A stretch of DNA of 64,000 bases from Clostridium rectalis. GTDB lineage: Bacteria; Bacillota; Clostridia; Clostridiales; Clostridiaceae. Every line of letters begins with the position of its first letter. The first letter of the stretch is position 1. The stretch spans positions 372,001 through 436,000 of the forward strand of contig NZ_UYZZ01000001.1 of NCBI RefSeq assembly GCF_900626095.1, given 5' to 3'. Positions 25,624 through 34,140 of this stretch are shown piece by piece. The position numbers and the translations under genes are program-made. The notes under the pieces were generated by a model. That model made no database searches. It was not told where the DNA came from and saw only the letters and a program-made list of their open reading frames with translations.

Positions 25624-26469
25624 ATGGGAGTACCAATAGATGGCAAAAAAGTGGCTATGGATTATAGAAAAAATTTGAAAGAATTTATAAAGAAAAGAGT
25701 TGATAAGGGACTTGAACCTCCTTGTATTGCAAGTATTTTAGTAGGTAGTGATAAAGGCTCATTATTTTATATAAAAAATCAAAGCAAGATTTGTAGCGAA
25801 ATGGGGGTAGAGTTTAAAAGTATTATTTTAAACGAAAATATTGCTGAAGAAGAAGTGTTAAAAACTATTGATAATTTAAATAAAGATAAAAATACACATG
25901 GTATAATTCTTCAACTGCCTTTACCCAAAAAATTTAATGGAGAAAAAATTATTAATAGGATTTATTATAAAAAAGATGTAGATGGATTAACAGATATTAA
26001 TTCAGGTAAGTTTTATAAAGGAGAAAAGTGTTTTATACCATGTACTGCCCAAGGAATTATAGAACTTATAAAAAGCACTGGAATAAAAATTTGTGGAAAA
26101 AAAGCTGTGGTTTTAGGAAGAAGTACTATAGTTGGGAAGCCAGTTGCTCAGCTTTTAGTAAATGAGGATGCTACTGTTACTATATGCCATTCAAAAACGG
26201 AAAATTTAGAGAAAATTTGTAAGGAGGCTGATATTTTAGTATCAGCTGTTGGGAAACCAAAAGTAGTTACTCTGGATATGGTTAAGAAAGGGGCTGTAGT
26301 AATTGATGTTGGTTTTTCAGTAGAAAATGGTAAGATGGTAGGAGATGTAGATTATTATAATGTGTTAGGAAAGGTTAGTTTTATAACACCAGTACCAGGT
26401 GGAGTTGGTTCAATGACGCCAACTATGCTTGTAAAAAATACATGTGAGGTTTTAAAGGGATGCATATAA
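25624..26469 (+). CDS. folD: bifunctional methylenetetrahydrofolate dehydrogenase/cyclohydrolase
   Basis: Interconverts one-carbon units on tetrahydrofolate with NADP. The 281-residue protein shows the Tyr-x-x-x-Lys catalytic segment at YIKNQSK, HGIILQLPLP, KDVDGLT, the Rossmann block VVLGRSTIVGKPVAQLL, and the C-terminal TPVPGGVGSMTPTML. AGAGGAG lies before ATG 25624. Its end overlaps xseA by ten bases. Confidence 0.97.
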   Translation: MGVPIDGKKVAMDYRKNLKEFIKKRVDKGLEPPCIASILVGSDKGSLFYIKNQSKICSEMGVEFKSIILNENIAEEEVLKTIDNLNKDKNTHGIILQLPLPKKFNGEKIINRIYYKKDVDGLTDINSGKFYKGEKCFIPCTAQGIIELIKSTGIKICGKKAVVLGRSTIVGKPVAQLLVNEDATVTICHSKTENLEKICKEADILVSAVGKPKVVTLDMVKKGAVVIDVGFSVENGKMVGDVDYYNVLGKVSFITPVPGGVGSMTPTMLVKNTCEVLKGCI

Positions 26470-27662
26470 AAACTTTATCTGTGTCAGATGTGAATAATTA
26501 TATAAAAAAGATTATAGATAACGATTTTATACTAAATAATACATTGGTAAGTGGGGAAATTTCTAATTTTAAATTACATTCTTCAGGACATATGTATTTT
26601 TCCTTAAAAGATGAGTTTAGTAAAATAAATTGTGTAATGTTTAGAAGTAATACTAGAAATTTAAGGATAATTCCAGAAAATGGAATGAAAGTAAGAATTA
26701 GAGGAAGAATATCTGTATACACTAAAGATGGTTCTTATCAGCTTTATTGCGATGAAATTCAAATGCAGGGGCTAGGAGAACTATATATAGCTTTTGAAAA
26801 ACTAAAAGATAAGTTGCAAAAGGAAGGTCTTTTTGATGAAAATCATAAAAAGCCCATTCCCTATTATGCTGAAAATATAGGGGTAATAACATCTTCTACA
26901 GGAGCGGCTATAAGAGATATTATAAATGTTTCTAAAAGAAGGAACGCTAATTGTAATATATATATATTTCCTGCATTAGTTCAAGGAATTGAGGCTAGTC
27001 AGACAATAATAAATGGAATAAACTTTTTTAACTTTAGAAAAAATGTAGATCTTATAATTATTGCTAGAGGTGGAGGGTCTATAGAAGAGCTATGGACCTT
27101 TAATAATGAAGAGTTAGCAAGACAAATTTATTCGTCTAAAATTCCTATTATTACAGGGGTAGGGCATGAAACTGATTATACAATAGTAGATTTTGTTAGT
27201 GACAGGAGGGCTTCAACTCCTTCTGCTGCTGCAGAAATAGCCGTACTTAACTTGCAGGAAGCTAATAATAAATTAAAGCAATATAAAAAAAATTTAAACA
27301 GCTATATGATTAACATGTTAAATGAAAAATATAATAAAGTTGATATATTAAATAGAAGGTTGAATTTTAATAATCCGTTAAACAATATAGTTAAAGAATA
27401 TGAAAAAATAGATAGGATCAAAAAGCTTTTGACACATAAAATTAATTCTTACTTGAACATGAATAAAGAAAAGCTTTCTAAGCTTAATGCATTGCTTATT
27501 GCACGTAATCCATTGAGCATATTAGATAAAGGATATTCAGTAATTCAAGATGAAGACAATAAAATAGTCAATGAAATTGAGATTTTAAATGCTTTATCCA
27601 TTGTTAAAATAACTTTAAAAGATGGATATGGCTATTTTAATATAGATAAGAGAAATAAATGA
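26460..27662 (+). CDS. xseA: exodeoxyribonuclease VII large subunit
   Basis: Catalytic subunit of the single-strand nuclease ExoVII. The N-terminal OB fold (about 1-100, with GEISNFKLHSSGHMYFSLKD) is followed by the nuclease domain with TSSTGAAIRDI, ARGGGSIEELW, and GVGHETDYTIVDFVSDRRASTPSAAAE. Then comes a long coiled coil and the C-terminal DKGYSVIQ region. The ATG overlaps the folD stop. The partner xseB follows after about 40 bases. Confidence 0.96.
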   Translation: MHIKTLSVSDVNNYIKKIIDNDFILNNTLVSGEISNFKLHSSGHMYFSLKDEFSKINCVMFRSNTRNLRIIPENGMKVRIRGRISVYTKDGSYQLYCDEIQMQGLGELYIAFEKLKDKLQKEGLFDENHKKPIPYYAENIGVITSSTGAAIRDIINVSKRRNANCNIYIFPALVQGIEASQTIINGINFFNFRKNVDLIIIARGGGSIEELWTFNNEELARQIYSSKIPIITGVGHETDYTIVDFVSDRRASTPSAAAEIAVLNLQEANNKLKQYKKNLNSYMINMLNEKYNKVDILNRRLNFNNPLNNIVKEYEKIDRIKKLLTHKINSYLNMNKEKLSKLNALLIARNPLSILDKGYSVIQDEDNKIVNEIEILNALSIVKITLKDGYGYFNIDKRNK

Positions 27663-27705
27663 TAAAATATAATTTGTAGTAATTATTTAATAGGGTGGTG
27701 TTATT

Positions 27706-27915
27706 ATGCCAAGGAAAATTGAAAGTTATGAGAGTTTAATGGATAAGTTAGAAAATATAGTGGAGATTATGGATAGTAATGAGCTTACTTTAGAAGATTC
27801 TATGAAAAAATATGAGGAAGGTATTAAAATATGTAATAAACTATATAAAACTTTAAATGAAGCTGAGGGTAAAATAAAAATTCTTACGGATAATGGAGAA
27901 AAAGAATTGGACTAA
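27706..27915 (+). CDS. xseB: exodeoxyribonuclease VII small subunit
   Basis: A 69-residue helical protein. YESLMDKLENIVEIMDSNELTLEDSMKKYEEGI is the XseB signature, with the typical LYKTLNEAEGKI tail. GGGTGGTG precedes the ATG. It binds the XseA coiled coil; its position right after xseA and before ispA is standard. Confidence 0.95.
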   Translation: MPRKIESYESLMDKLENIVEIMDSNELTLEDSMKKYEEGIKICNKLYKTLNEAEGKIKILTDNGEKELD

Positions 27916-27945
27916 AAATATTTTTTAAAGATTGAGGTGATATAA

Positions 27946-28815
27946 ATGCACGTAGAAACCTTAAAAAAAGAGGTAGATGTTTATTTAAACAATTATTTTA
28001 ATAATAGAGAAAGTTTTAATAGGAAATTATTTGAAGCAATGTCTTATAGTCTTAATATTGGTGGTAAAAGAATAAGACCTATATTAAATCTTCTTACATA
28101 TGGCCTCTATAATGATAATTATAAAGAGGCTATGCCTGTTGCAGGGGCTATTGAAATGATTCATACATATTCCCTTATACATGATGATCTGCCATGTATG
28201 GATGATGATAATTTAAGAAGAGGAAAACCAACCAATCATAAAGTATTTGGAGAAAATTTAGCGGTTTTAGCAGGAGATGGGTTGTTAAATGAAGCGTTTT
28301 CCATATTAATTGAAAGTGCTTTAAATAAAGGTTTGAATTTTTTAAAGGCTGCTAAAGTTATAGCAGAAGCTGCTGGTACCGATGGAATGATTGCAGGCCA
28401 AACTGTAGACATATTAAGTGAAGGTAAATCTGTGGAATTAGATGAGCTTTATTATATGCATAATAAAAAAACAGGGGAGCTTATAAGAGCCTCTATAATA
28501 TCCGGAGCAACTATGGCAGGAGCTTGCTCAAAGGACTTAGAGAGTTTAAAAAAATTTGGAGAAATGCTAGGGTTGGCATTTCAAATTAAAGATGATATTT
28601 TGGATGTAGTGGGAAACAAAGACAAAATTGGAAAAAGTTTAAATAAAGATAAAAAAAATAATAAGACTACTTTTGTTAAGAAGTATGGGTTAGAGCAGTG
28701 TAAAAATATGTGTAATGAACTTAGTGAAGAATGTATAGAGGTTTTAAATAATATGGAAAGAGATACGAGTAAATTAGAGGAATTGACTTTATTCTTGCTT
28801 AAAAGGGATTATTAG
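27946..28815 (+). CDS. ispA: farnesyl diphosphate synthase (polyprenyl synthetase)
   Basis: Condenses DMAPP/IPP to C15 farnesyl diphosphate. The first Asp-rich motif is DDLPCMDDD and the second is DDILD. GGKRIRPIL, DNLRRGKPTNH, LAGDGLLNEAF and GQTVDILSEG are conserved. The length of 289 residues fits. GAGGTGATATAA precedes the ATG. Immediately downstream lies the OLE RNA/oapA module, then dxs of the same isoprenoid pathway. Confidence 0.95.
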   Translation: MHVETLKKEVDVYLNNYFNNRESFNRKLFEAMSYSLNIGGKRIRPILNLLTYGLYNDNYKEAMPVAGAIEMIHTYSLIHDDLPCMDDDNLRRGKPTNHKVFGENLAVLAGDGLLNEAFSILIESALNKGLNFLKAAKVIAEAAGTDGMIAGQTVDILSEGKSVELDELYYMHNKKTGELIRASIISGATMAGACSKDLESLKKFGEMLGLAFQIKDDILDVVGNKDKIGKSLNKDKKNNKTTFVKKYGLEQCKNMCNELSEECIEVLNNMERDTSKLEELTLFLLKRDY

Positions 28816-28819
28816 AATA

Positions 28820-28848
28820 TTGACTTTTAAAATAGCATATTGTAAAAT
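28820..28848 (+). promoter_or_regulatory. sigma-A promoter upstream of OLE RNA
   Basis: TTGACT at 28820-28825 and TAAAAT at 28843-28848 have a 17-base spacer. It begins just after the ispA stop. A weak 8-bp hairpin (28859-28866 with 28880-28887) lies between it and the conserved RNA. Confidence 0.55.
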
Positions 28849-28893
28849 TATGAAACATCATCTAAAGTAAATTATTATTTTTAGATGGAAATA

Positions 28894-28902
28894 TGTTATA
28901 AT
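28894..28902 (+). promoter_or_regulatory. extended -10 promoter at the OLE RNA 5' end
   Basis: TGTTATAAT is an extended -10 (TGnTATAAT). A start about seven bases on would place the RNA 5' end at about 28908, where the GC-rich conserved region begins. No good -35 is visible. Which of the two promoters is used is open. Confidence 0.45.
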
Positions 28903-28907
28903 CTTAT

Positions 28908-29500
28908 AGGAATGGTGGCGCAGTATTCTAGTCAGGTAAGTGTCTTCTGAAGGCGGGGCTAAAAATCCGTCAAAGGGCACATCGATGAAGTTCCTTGTGC
29001 TGGCTTATGACGCCCAGTCATGGGTTGGTGCTGGGAGTAAGGAAAATGGGGCGGCCGCAATGGCATGCGGGAACTGACCCTATTTCCGTGGAGACCATTA
29101 TTTGTGTTTTAGGTTAGTCGCCTATTGCACGAAAATGGATTAAACCTGCATTGTGGTATAAAAGCTATGTGCAGTGTAGCCTGCCTTGAGTGATGTGGGG
29201 AGAGGTAATAGCAACTTGTAACTTTGGCCAAAAGTTACAAGCCTAGTGTGCTGAAACCTATATTGCAAAAGAGGCTAAGGGGATACCTAACTGTCGAGGA
29301 AATCTCCTAGACTGTTCTCACCGAAGTATATTGAGGATTGCAGTGCGGACTAAGTGGTAATCCAGTCCTGTTAATGGCGACATTACAGATAGAATATTAA
29401 AGGGAAACCGTCAAAATGGCGACATTTTGATTATTCTGTGGGAAATCCTACTGGACCTAAGCCGCAAGGTTTACTCGATTTACTGCCACCTTCCATTTAT
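28908..29500 (+). ncRNA. ole: OLE RNA (ornate, large, extremophilic RNA)
   Basis: About 600 bases with no convincing reading frame, markedly richer in G and C than all flanking DNA, packed with self-complementary segments. Examples are CTTGTAACTT pairing with AAGTTACAAG (29216-29242) and two GCGA-tetraloop hairpins (29372-29385 and 29411-29430). It lies between ispA and a small membrane-protein gene, followed by dxs. This is the published locus and size of OLE RNA next to its OapA partner in Firmicutes. OLE forms a membrane-associated ribonucleoprotein linked to stress adaptation. Both ends are approximate; identity comes from length, structure and context, not from a model search. Confidence 0.88.
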
Positions 29501-29504
29501 AATT

Positions 29505-29521
29505 GGAGGATTTTTAATTTG
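29505..29521 (+). promoter_or_regulatory. ribosome binding site and TTG start of oapA
   Basis: GGAGG at 29505-29509 is nine bases before TTG 29519. This decides the oapA start. The longer in-frame GTG at 29438 lies inside the structured RNA and has no ribosome site. Confidence 0.6.
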
Positions 29522-30124
29522 GATAATGATGTAAAAGTCAAAGATAAGAGTGATAATAATATAAATAAGAAAAATACATTAAAAAATAATAAATCAAGGG
29601 TTAATATGAAATGGACTATAACTATTGTATTATGGACAATAGTTATTTCAGGAACTGCTAACCTTTTGTCTGATATGCTACTAAGAAATATAAAAATGTT
29701 ATTAGTAGCTTTTATTATATTGATTTTTATAATATGTGTAGGTATTATATTTGATATAATAGGGGTAGCTGTTACTGCAGCTGATGAGACTCCTTTTCAT
29801 TCTAAAGCTGCTAAAAAATTACCTGGTGCTAAAATTGCAGTTAAACTAATTAGAAATGCAGATAAAGTATCTAACTTTTGCAATGATGTGGTGGGAGATG
29901 TATGTGGTATAGTTAGTGGTTCTGTTGGGGCATTAATAACTAGTAAAGTTTTGATAACCTTTCCTAACGGTAATACAACTTTAATTGCTGCATTTATGGG
30001 GGCTATTGTAGCCGCAGCTACAGTTGGTGGAAAAGCACTTGGAAAAGGTTTTGCTATGAATGAAAGTGAAAAAATAATAGATAGGGTATCAAGAATAATA
30101 TATCTAATAAAAAAGGATAGATGA
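29519..30124 (+). CDS. oapA: OLE-associated membrane protein OapA
   Basis: About 201 residues with a charged N-terminal tail, two membrane helices in the first half (starting [16 protein letters not shown] and [18 protein letters not shown]), and a polar block [18 protein letters not shown]. Further hydrophobic segments follow near [19 protein letters not shown]. Immediate placement after the OLE RNA and before dxs matches oapA, whose product binds OLE RNA at the membrane. The start is TTG 29519. Its stop overlaps or abuts the dxs start, so oapA and dxs are likely coupled. The family is called by context and topology. Confidence 0.85.
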   Translation: MDNDVKVKDKSDNNINKKNTLKNNKSRVNMKWTITIVLWTIVISGTANLLSDMLLRNIKMLLVAFIILIFIICVGIIFDIIGVAVTAADETPFHSKAAKKLPGAKIAVKLIRNADKVSNFCNDVVGDVCGIVSGSVGALITSKVLITFPNGNTTLIAAFMGAIVAAATVGGKALGKGFAMNESEKIIDRVSRIIYLIKKDR

Positions 30125-30126
30125 AC

Positions 30127-31989
30127 ATGTATAAAATACTGGATGAATATAAGGATATAAATGAAATAAGGAGTATGACTTTAGAAGAGTTAGATGTTTT
30201 TGCAAAAGAAATTAGAGAATTTTTAATAGAAAATGTTTCGAAAACAGGAGGACACCTTGCATCAAATCTTGGAGTGGTGGAATTAACTATAAGTTTATAT
30301 AACGTATTTAATTTTAAAGAAGATAGATTAATATGGGATGTTGGACATCAATCATATGTACATAAAATACTTACAGGTAGAAAAGATAAATTTGATACAC
30401 TTAGAAAGTATAATGGACTTAGTGGGTTCCCTAAAAAAGTGGAAAGTAAATATGATCATTTCGAAACTGGCCATAGTAGCACGTCTATTTCAGCTGCTTT
30501 GGGTATGGCAAGAGCTAGAGATTTAAAGAAACAGCATCATGAAGTTGTTGCGGTAATTGGAGATGGGGCTTTAACCGGGGGAATGGCTTTAGAAGCGTTA
30601 AATGATATAGGGTATAGAAATTCCAAGATGATTATAATATTAAATGATAATCAAATGTCTATAGGTAAAAATGTAGGAGGGTTATCTACATATCTAAGTA
30701 AACTTAGAGTAGAGCCAGGGTATAATAAATTCAAGCAAGATGTAGAATCTGTATTGAAAAAAATACCTAATATAGGCGGTAGCATGGCTAGAACTATTGA
30801 AAAAATAAAAAATGGTATAAAACAGATGGTTGTACCTGGTATGCTTTTTGAAAATATGGGAATAAAGTATTTTGGACCGATAGATGGTCATAATATTAAA
30901 GAATTAAGCAAAGTTATGTCTAAAGCAAGAGAAATAAAAGGACCCGTACTTATACATGTTGTTACAACCAAAGGGAAAGGGTACGAGTTTGCTGAAAATA
31001 ATCCAGATAAATTTCATGGAATAGGACCTTTTGATTGCACAAATGGAAAAGCTTTAAAGGGAAAGGTATTAACATATTCTCAAGCTTTTGGAGATTCTAT
31101 GATAAAAGTTGCAGATGAAAATGAAAAGGTGGTAGCTATAACCGCCGCTATGCGTGATGGGACAGGACTTGAAGGTTTTGCAAAAAAATTTAAAAATAGA
31201 TTTTTTGACGTAGGTATAGCCGAGCAACATGCAGTGACTATGGCAGCTGGTATGGCGGCAGATGGATTAAGACCTGTTTTTGCTGTATATTCTACTTTTC
31301 TTCAAAGGGCATATGATCAAGTATTACATGATGTATGTATACAGAATTTGCCTGTAGTATTTGCAATTGATAGGGCAGGTATAGTTGGTGCTGATGGAGA
31401 AACGCATCAAGGAATTTTTGATTTGTCTTATCTTTCCCATATACCTAATATGACTATAATGGCACCTAAATGTGTTTATGAAATTGAACATATGTTAAGG
31501 TGGGCATTAAATCAAGATTTTCCTGTAGCTATAAGATATCCTAGGGGAGGAGACTGTGATAAGTCAGATATACCTGTACAAAAGGATTTTAAAATAGGAA
31601 AATGGGAAGTATTATATGATGAAGGTAATATAGCAGTAATAGCTACTGGTAAAATGGTAAGTACAGCGTTGCTAGCGAGGGAAAGGCTTTTGAACATGGG
31701 GGTAAAAATATCAGTTATAAATGCTCCTTTTATAAAACCTTTAGATATAGCTATGCTTAAAAATTTAACTAAGGATAAAGAGAACATAATTACTTTAGAG
31801 GATAATGTGTTATACGGTGGGTTTGGCTCGTTAGTATTAGATTATTTACATGATATAGGTAAAAGTTGTAAAGTTATTAATTTGGCTTTTAAAGATGAAT
31901 TTGTTCCACACGGGAATGTAAATATTTTATATAAAAATTATGGATTAGATGTGGATGGAATAGTTGAAAATATAATAAAACTGATATAG
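30127..31989 (+). CDS. dxs: 1-deoxy-D-xylulose-5-phosphate synthase
   Basis: TPP-dependent first enzyme of the MEP isoprenoid pathway. [10 protein letters not shown], the TPP-binding [17 protein letters not shown], the central catalytic [13 protein letters not shown] and [11 protein letters not shown], and [10 protein letters not shown] are all present. Length about 620 fits. I chose ATG 30127 ([10 protein letters not shown]) because AAGGA is nine bases upstream; ATG 30121, which overlaps the oapA stop, is only three bases from it. The pathway partner ispA lies on the other side of the OLE module. Confidence 0.96.
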   Translation: MYKILDEYKDINEIRSMTLEELDVFAKEIREFLIENVSKTGGHLASNLGVVELTISLYNVFNFKEDRLIWDVGHQSYVHKILTGRKDKFDTLRKYNGLSGFPKKVESKYDHFETGHSSTSISAALGMARARDLKKQHHEVVAVIGDGALTGGMALEALNDIGYRNSKMIIILNDNQMSIGKNVGGLSTYLSKLRVEPGYNKFKQDVESVLKKIPNIGGSMARTIEKIKNGIKQMVVPGMLFENMGIKYFGPIDGHNIKELSKVMSKAREIKGPVLIHVVTTKGKGYEFAENNPDKFHGIGPFDCTNGKALKGKVLTYSQAFGDSMIKVADENEKVVAITAAMRDGTGLEGFAKKFKNRFFDVGIAEQHAVTMAAGMAADGLRPVFAVYSTFLQRAYDQVLHDVCIQNLPVVFAIDRAGIVGADGETHQGIFDLSYLSHIPNMTIMAPKCVYEIEHMLRWALNQDFPVAIRYPRGGDCDKSDIPVQKDFKIGKWEVLYDEGNIAVIATGKMVSTALLARERLLNMGVKISVINAPFIKPLDIAMLKNLTKDKENIITLEDNVLYGGFGSLVLDYLHDIGKSCKVINLAFKDEFVPHGNVNILYKNYGLDVDGIVENIIKLI

Positions 31990-32003
31990 AAAAGGAGTTA
32001 AAC

Positions 32004-32822
32004 ATGTCTGAAAAGAAAGTTAGACTAGATGTATTGTTGGTTGAAAAAGGTTTTTTTGAGTCAAGGGAAAGAGCTAAGGCTAGCATAATGGCAGGAGAAA
32101 TATTTATTGATGGGATTAGATTCGATAAATGTGGAGAAAAAGTTAAAGAAAATTCTAATGTAGAATTTAAGGGTGAAAAAATGCCTTATGTTAGTAGAGG
32201 TGGATATAAATTAGAAAAGGCTATAAGAAACTTTGATATAAATTTAAAGAATAAAACATGTTTAGATATAGGTGCAGCTACAGGAGGATTTACAGATTGT
32301 ATGCTCCAAAATGGAGCTAGCAAGGTTTTTGCTATAGATGTAGGTTATGGGCAACTTGCATGGAAACTTAGAACAGATCCTAGAGTTATATGTATGGAAA
32401 GAACAAATTTTAGATATGTAACTTATGATGATGTAGGTGAGTATGCTGATTTTGGTAGCATAGATGTATCTTTTATTTCTTTAGAAAAAGTAATTCCTCC
32501 AGCTTTAAAGTTATTATCTGATAAAGGAGAAATGGTAGCTTTAATTAAGCCGCAGTTCGAAGCCGGAAGAGACAAGGTTGGAAAAAAAGGGGTAGTTAGG
32601 GAGAAAAGCGTTCATGAAGAGGTAATTAATAAAATAGTCCTCTTTGTTAAAAAATCCAATTTAAAAATTAAAGGATTGCAGTATTCACCAATAAAAGGGC
32701 CTGAAGGCAATATAGAGTATCTTATTTATTTTACCAAGGATAAAGAATATAATGAAAAATTTTCTATAAATAATATAAAGGATATAGTAGATATGTCTCA
32801 TGAAAATTTAGATGAGAGGTAA
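32004..32822 (+). CDS. tlyA: TlyA-family 2'-O-methyltransferase (hemolysin-like)
   Basis: An N-terminal S4 RNA-binding domain (RLDVLLVEKGFFESRERAKA) is followed by an FtsJ/RrmJ-type SAM domain with the motif CLDIGAATGGFTDCMLQ, then DVGYGQLAWKLR and IDVSFISL. Family members methylate 16S and 23S rRNA. The B. subtilis equivalent YqxC sits at the same place after dxs. AAAAGGAG precedes the ATG. It overlaps the region just before nadK. Confidence 0.92.
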   Translation: MSEKKVRLDVLLVEKGFFESRERAKASIMAGEIFIDGIRFDKCGEKVKENSNVEFKGEKMPYVSRGGYKLEKAIRNFDINLKNKTCLDIGAATGGFTDCMLQNGASKVFAIDVGYGQLAWKLRTDPRVICMERTNFRYVTYDDVGEYADFGSIDVSFISLEKVIPPALKLLSDKGEMVALIKPQFEAGRDKVGKKGVVREKSVHEEVINKIVLFVKKSNLKIKGLQYSPIKGPEGNIEYLIYFTKDKEYNEKFSINNIKDIVDMSHENLDER

Positions 32823-32826
32823 TTAC

Positions 32827-33651
32827 ATGAAAAAAATAGGGATTAATGTTAATTCGAATAAAGATTTTGATGGTAGAATATTAGAATCTTTAGTATTAAA
32901 AATAAGAGAAGTTTGTAAAAATATAGAAACAATATCATATAAGGATTCTGTAGGATTTGAAAATGAGACCACTAAAGATTTAGATATGGTTATAGTACTT
33001 GGTGGAGATGGAACTATACTAAAATCATCTAAATACTTAGCAAAATATAATGTTCCTATATTGGGAATTAATATAGGACATCTGGGCTTTTTAGCAGAGG
33101 TAGAAAGTTCAGAATTAGACTTTGCAATAAGAAGTATTTTAAACAACAATTATACTATAGAAGAAAGAAGTATGATACAGTGTTATATAAATTTTACTGA
33201 TAAAGTAAACACATATCATGCTTTAAATGATATTGTAATATCTAAAGGTGTCATAGGAAGAGTTGTAAAGTATAATGTACATATTGATGGTAATTATTAT
33301 ACTACTTTTGTATCAGATGGAGTTATAGTATCTACTCCAACAGGATCTACAGCATATTCACTTTCTGCTGGTGGGCCTATAATATATCCAACACTTAAGG
33401 TTATGTGTTTAACACCTATTTGTTCCCATTCTTTAGGTATGAGGAGTATAGTTCTTAATGAACATAGTAATATAAAGGTTACATTTGAAAAAAAATTTGG
33501 AGATGTGCATTTATCAATTGATGGACAGGAAACAATTGATTTATCAGGTGTAGATAATATAGATATAAAAGCTTCTCCTTATAAATGTAGACTTATAAAA
33601 TTAAATTATCAGGATTATTTTAGTATATTAAGAAAAAAATTATACTTATAA
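32827..33651 (+). CDS. nadK: NAD kinase
   Basis: Phosphorylates NAD to NADP. The GGDG motif appears as VVLGGDGTILK-like VLGGDGTIL, with INIGHLGFLAEV, the conserved Asn/Asp segment ALNDIVISKG, and TPTGSTAYSLSAGGPI. I chose ATG 32827 (MKKIGINVNSNKD, 274 residues) behind GAGAGG; an upstream in-frame start at 32812 overlaps tlyA and has no better site. NAD kinase between tlyA and argR is common in clostridia. Confidence 0.95.
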   Translation: MKKIGINVNSNKDFDGRILESLVLKIREVCKNIETISYKDSVGFENETTKDLDMVIVLGGDGTILKSSKYLAKYNVPILGINIGHLGFLAEVESSELDFAIRSILNNNYTIEERSMIQCYINFTDKVNTYHALNDIVISKGVIGRVVKYNVHIDGNYYTTFVSDGVIVSTPTGSTAYSLSAGGPIIYPTLKVMCLTPICSHSLGMRSIVLNEHSNIKVTFEKKFGDVHLSIDGQETIDLSGVDNIDIKASPYKCRLIKLNYQDYFSILRKKLYL

Positions 33652-33677
33652 AATTAAGAAATAAGAAGGTGAAAAAT

Positions 33678-34130
33678 ATGAAGGTTACACGTCATGCAAA
33701 AATATTAGAGCTTATAGCTTCAAAAGATATAGAAACTCAAGAGGAGTTGGCAGAAGAACTTAAAAAAAGTGGCATGAATATTACTCAAGCTACTGTATCT
33801 AGAGATATAAAAGAGTTAAAACTAATAAAAGTTTTATCAAATAACGGTAAGTATAAATATGCTACTATAAATCATAAAGAAAATTATATTTCTGATAAAC
33901 TTGTAAATATATTTTCTCAATCTGTTATGAGTGTAGAAAATGTAATGAACTTTGTAGTAATAAAAACACTTCCAGGTTCTGCTGCGGGAGCTGCAGAAGC
34001 TATAGATTGTTTTAGGTTTGATGGGATAGCAGGAAGTTTAGCAGGAGATAATACAATTTTTGTTATGGCCAGAAGTGAAGAACAAGCAGCTGAAATAACT
34101 CAAAAGATGAAAAAAATGATAACAGGATAG
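33678..34130 (+). CDS. argR: arginine repressor ArgR/AhrC
   Basis: Hexameric arginine-dependent transcription regulator, 150 residues. The N-terminal winged helix (VTRHAKILELI ... TQATVSRDIKELKLIKV) is followed by the C-terminal oligomerisation and arginine-binding part with LPGSAAGAAEAID and SLAGDNTIFV. I chose ATG 33678 behind AAGAAGGTG; a GTG at 33669 is nine bases earlier. It lies directly upstream of recN, as ahrC-recN in B. subtilis. Confidence 0.95.
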   Translation: MKVTRHAKILELIASKDIETQEELAEELKKSGMNITQATVSRDIKELKLIKVLSNNGKYKYATINHKENYISDKLVNIFSQSVMSVENVMNFVVIKTLPGSAAGAAEAIDCFRFDGIAGSLAGDNTIFVMARSEEQAAEITQKMKKMITG

Positions 34131-34140
34131 GTGGATTATA

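Noticed and set aside
29438-29518. In-frame extension of oapA from GTG 29438.
   Set aside because: It lies in the structured 3' part of the OLE RNA, has no ribosome site, and a GGAGG-TTG start exists at 29505-29521.
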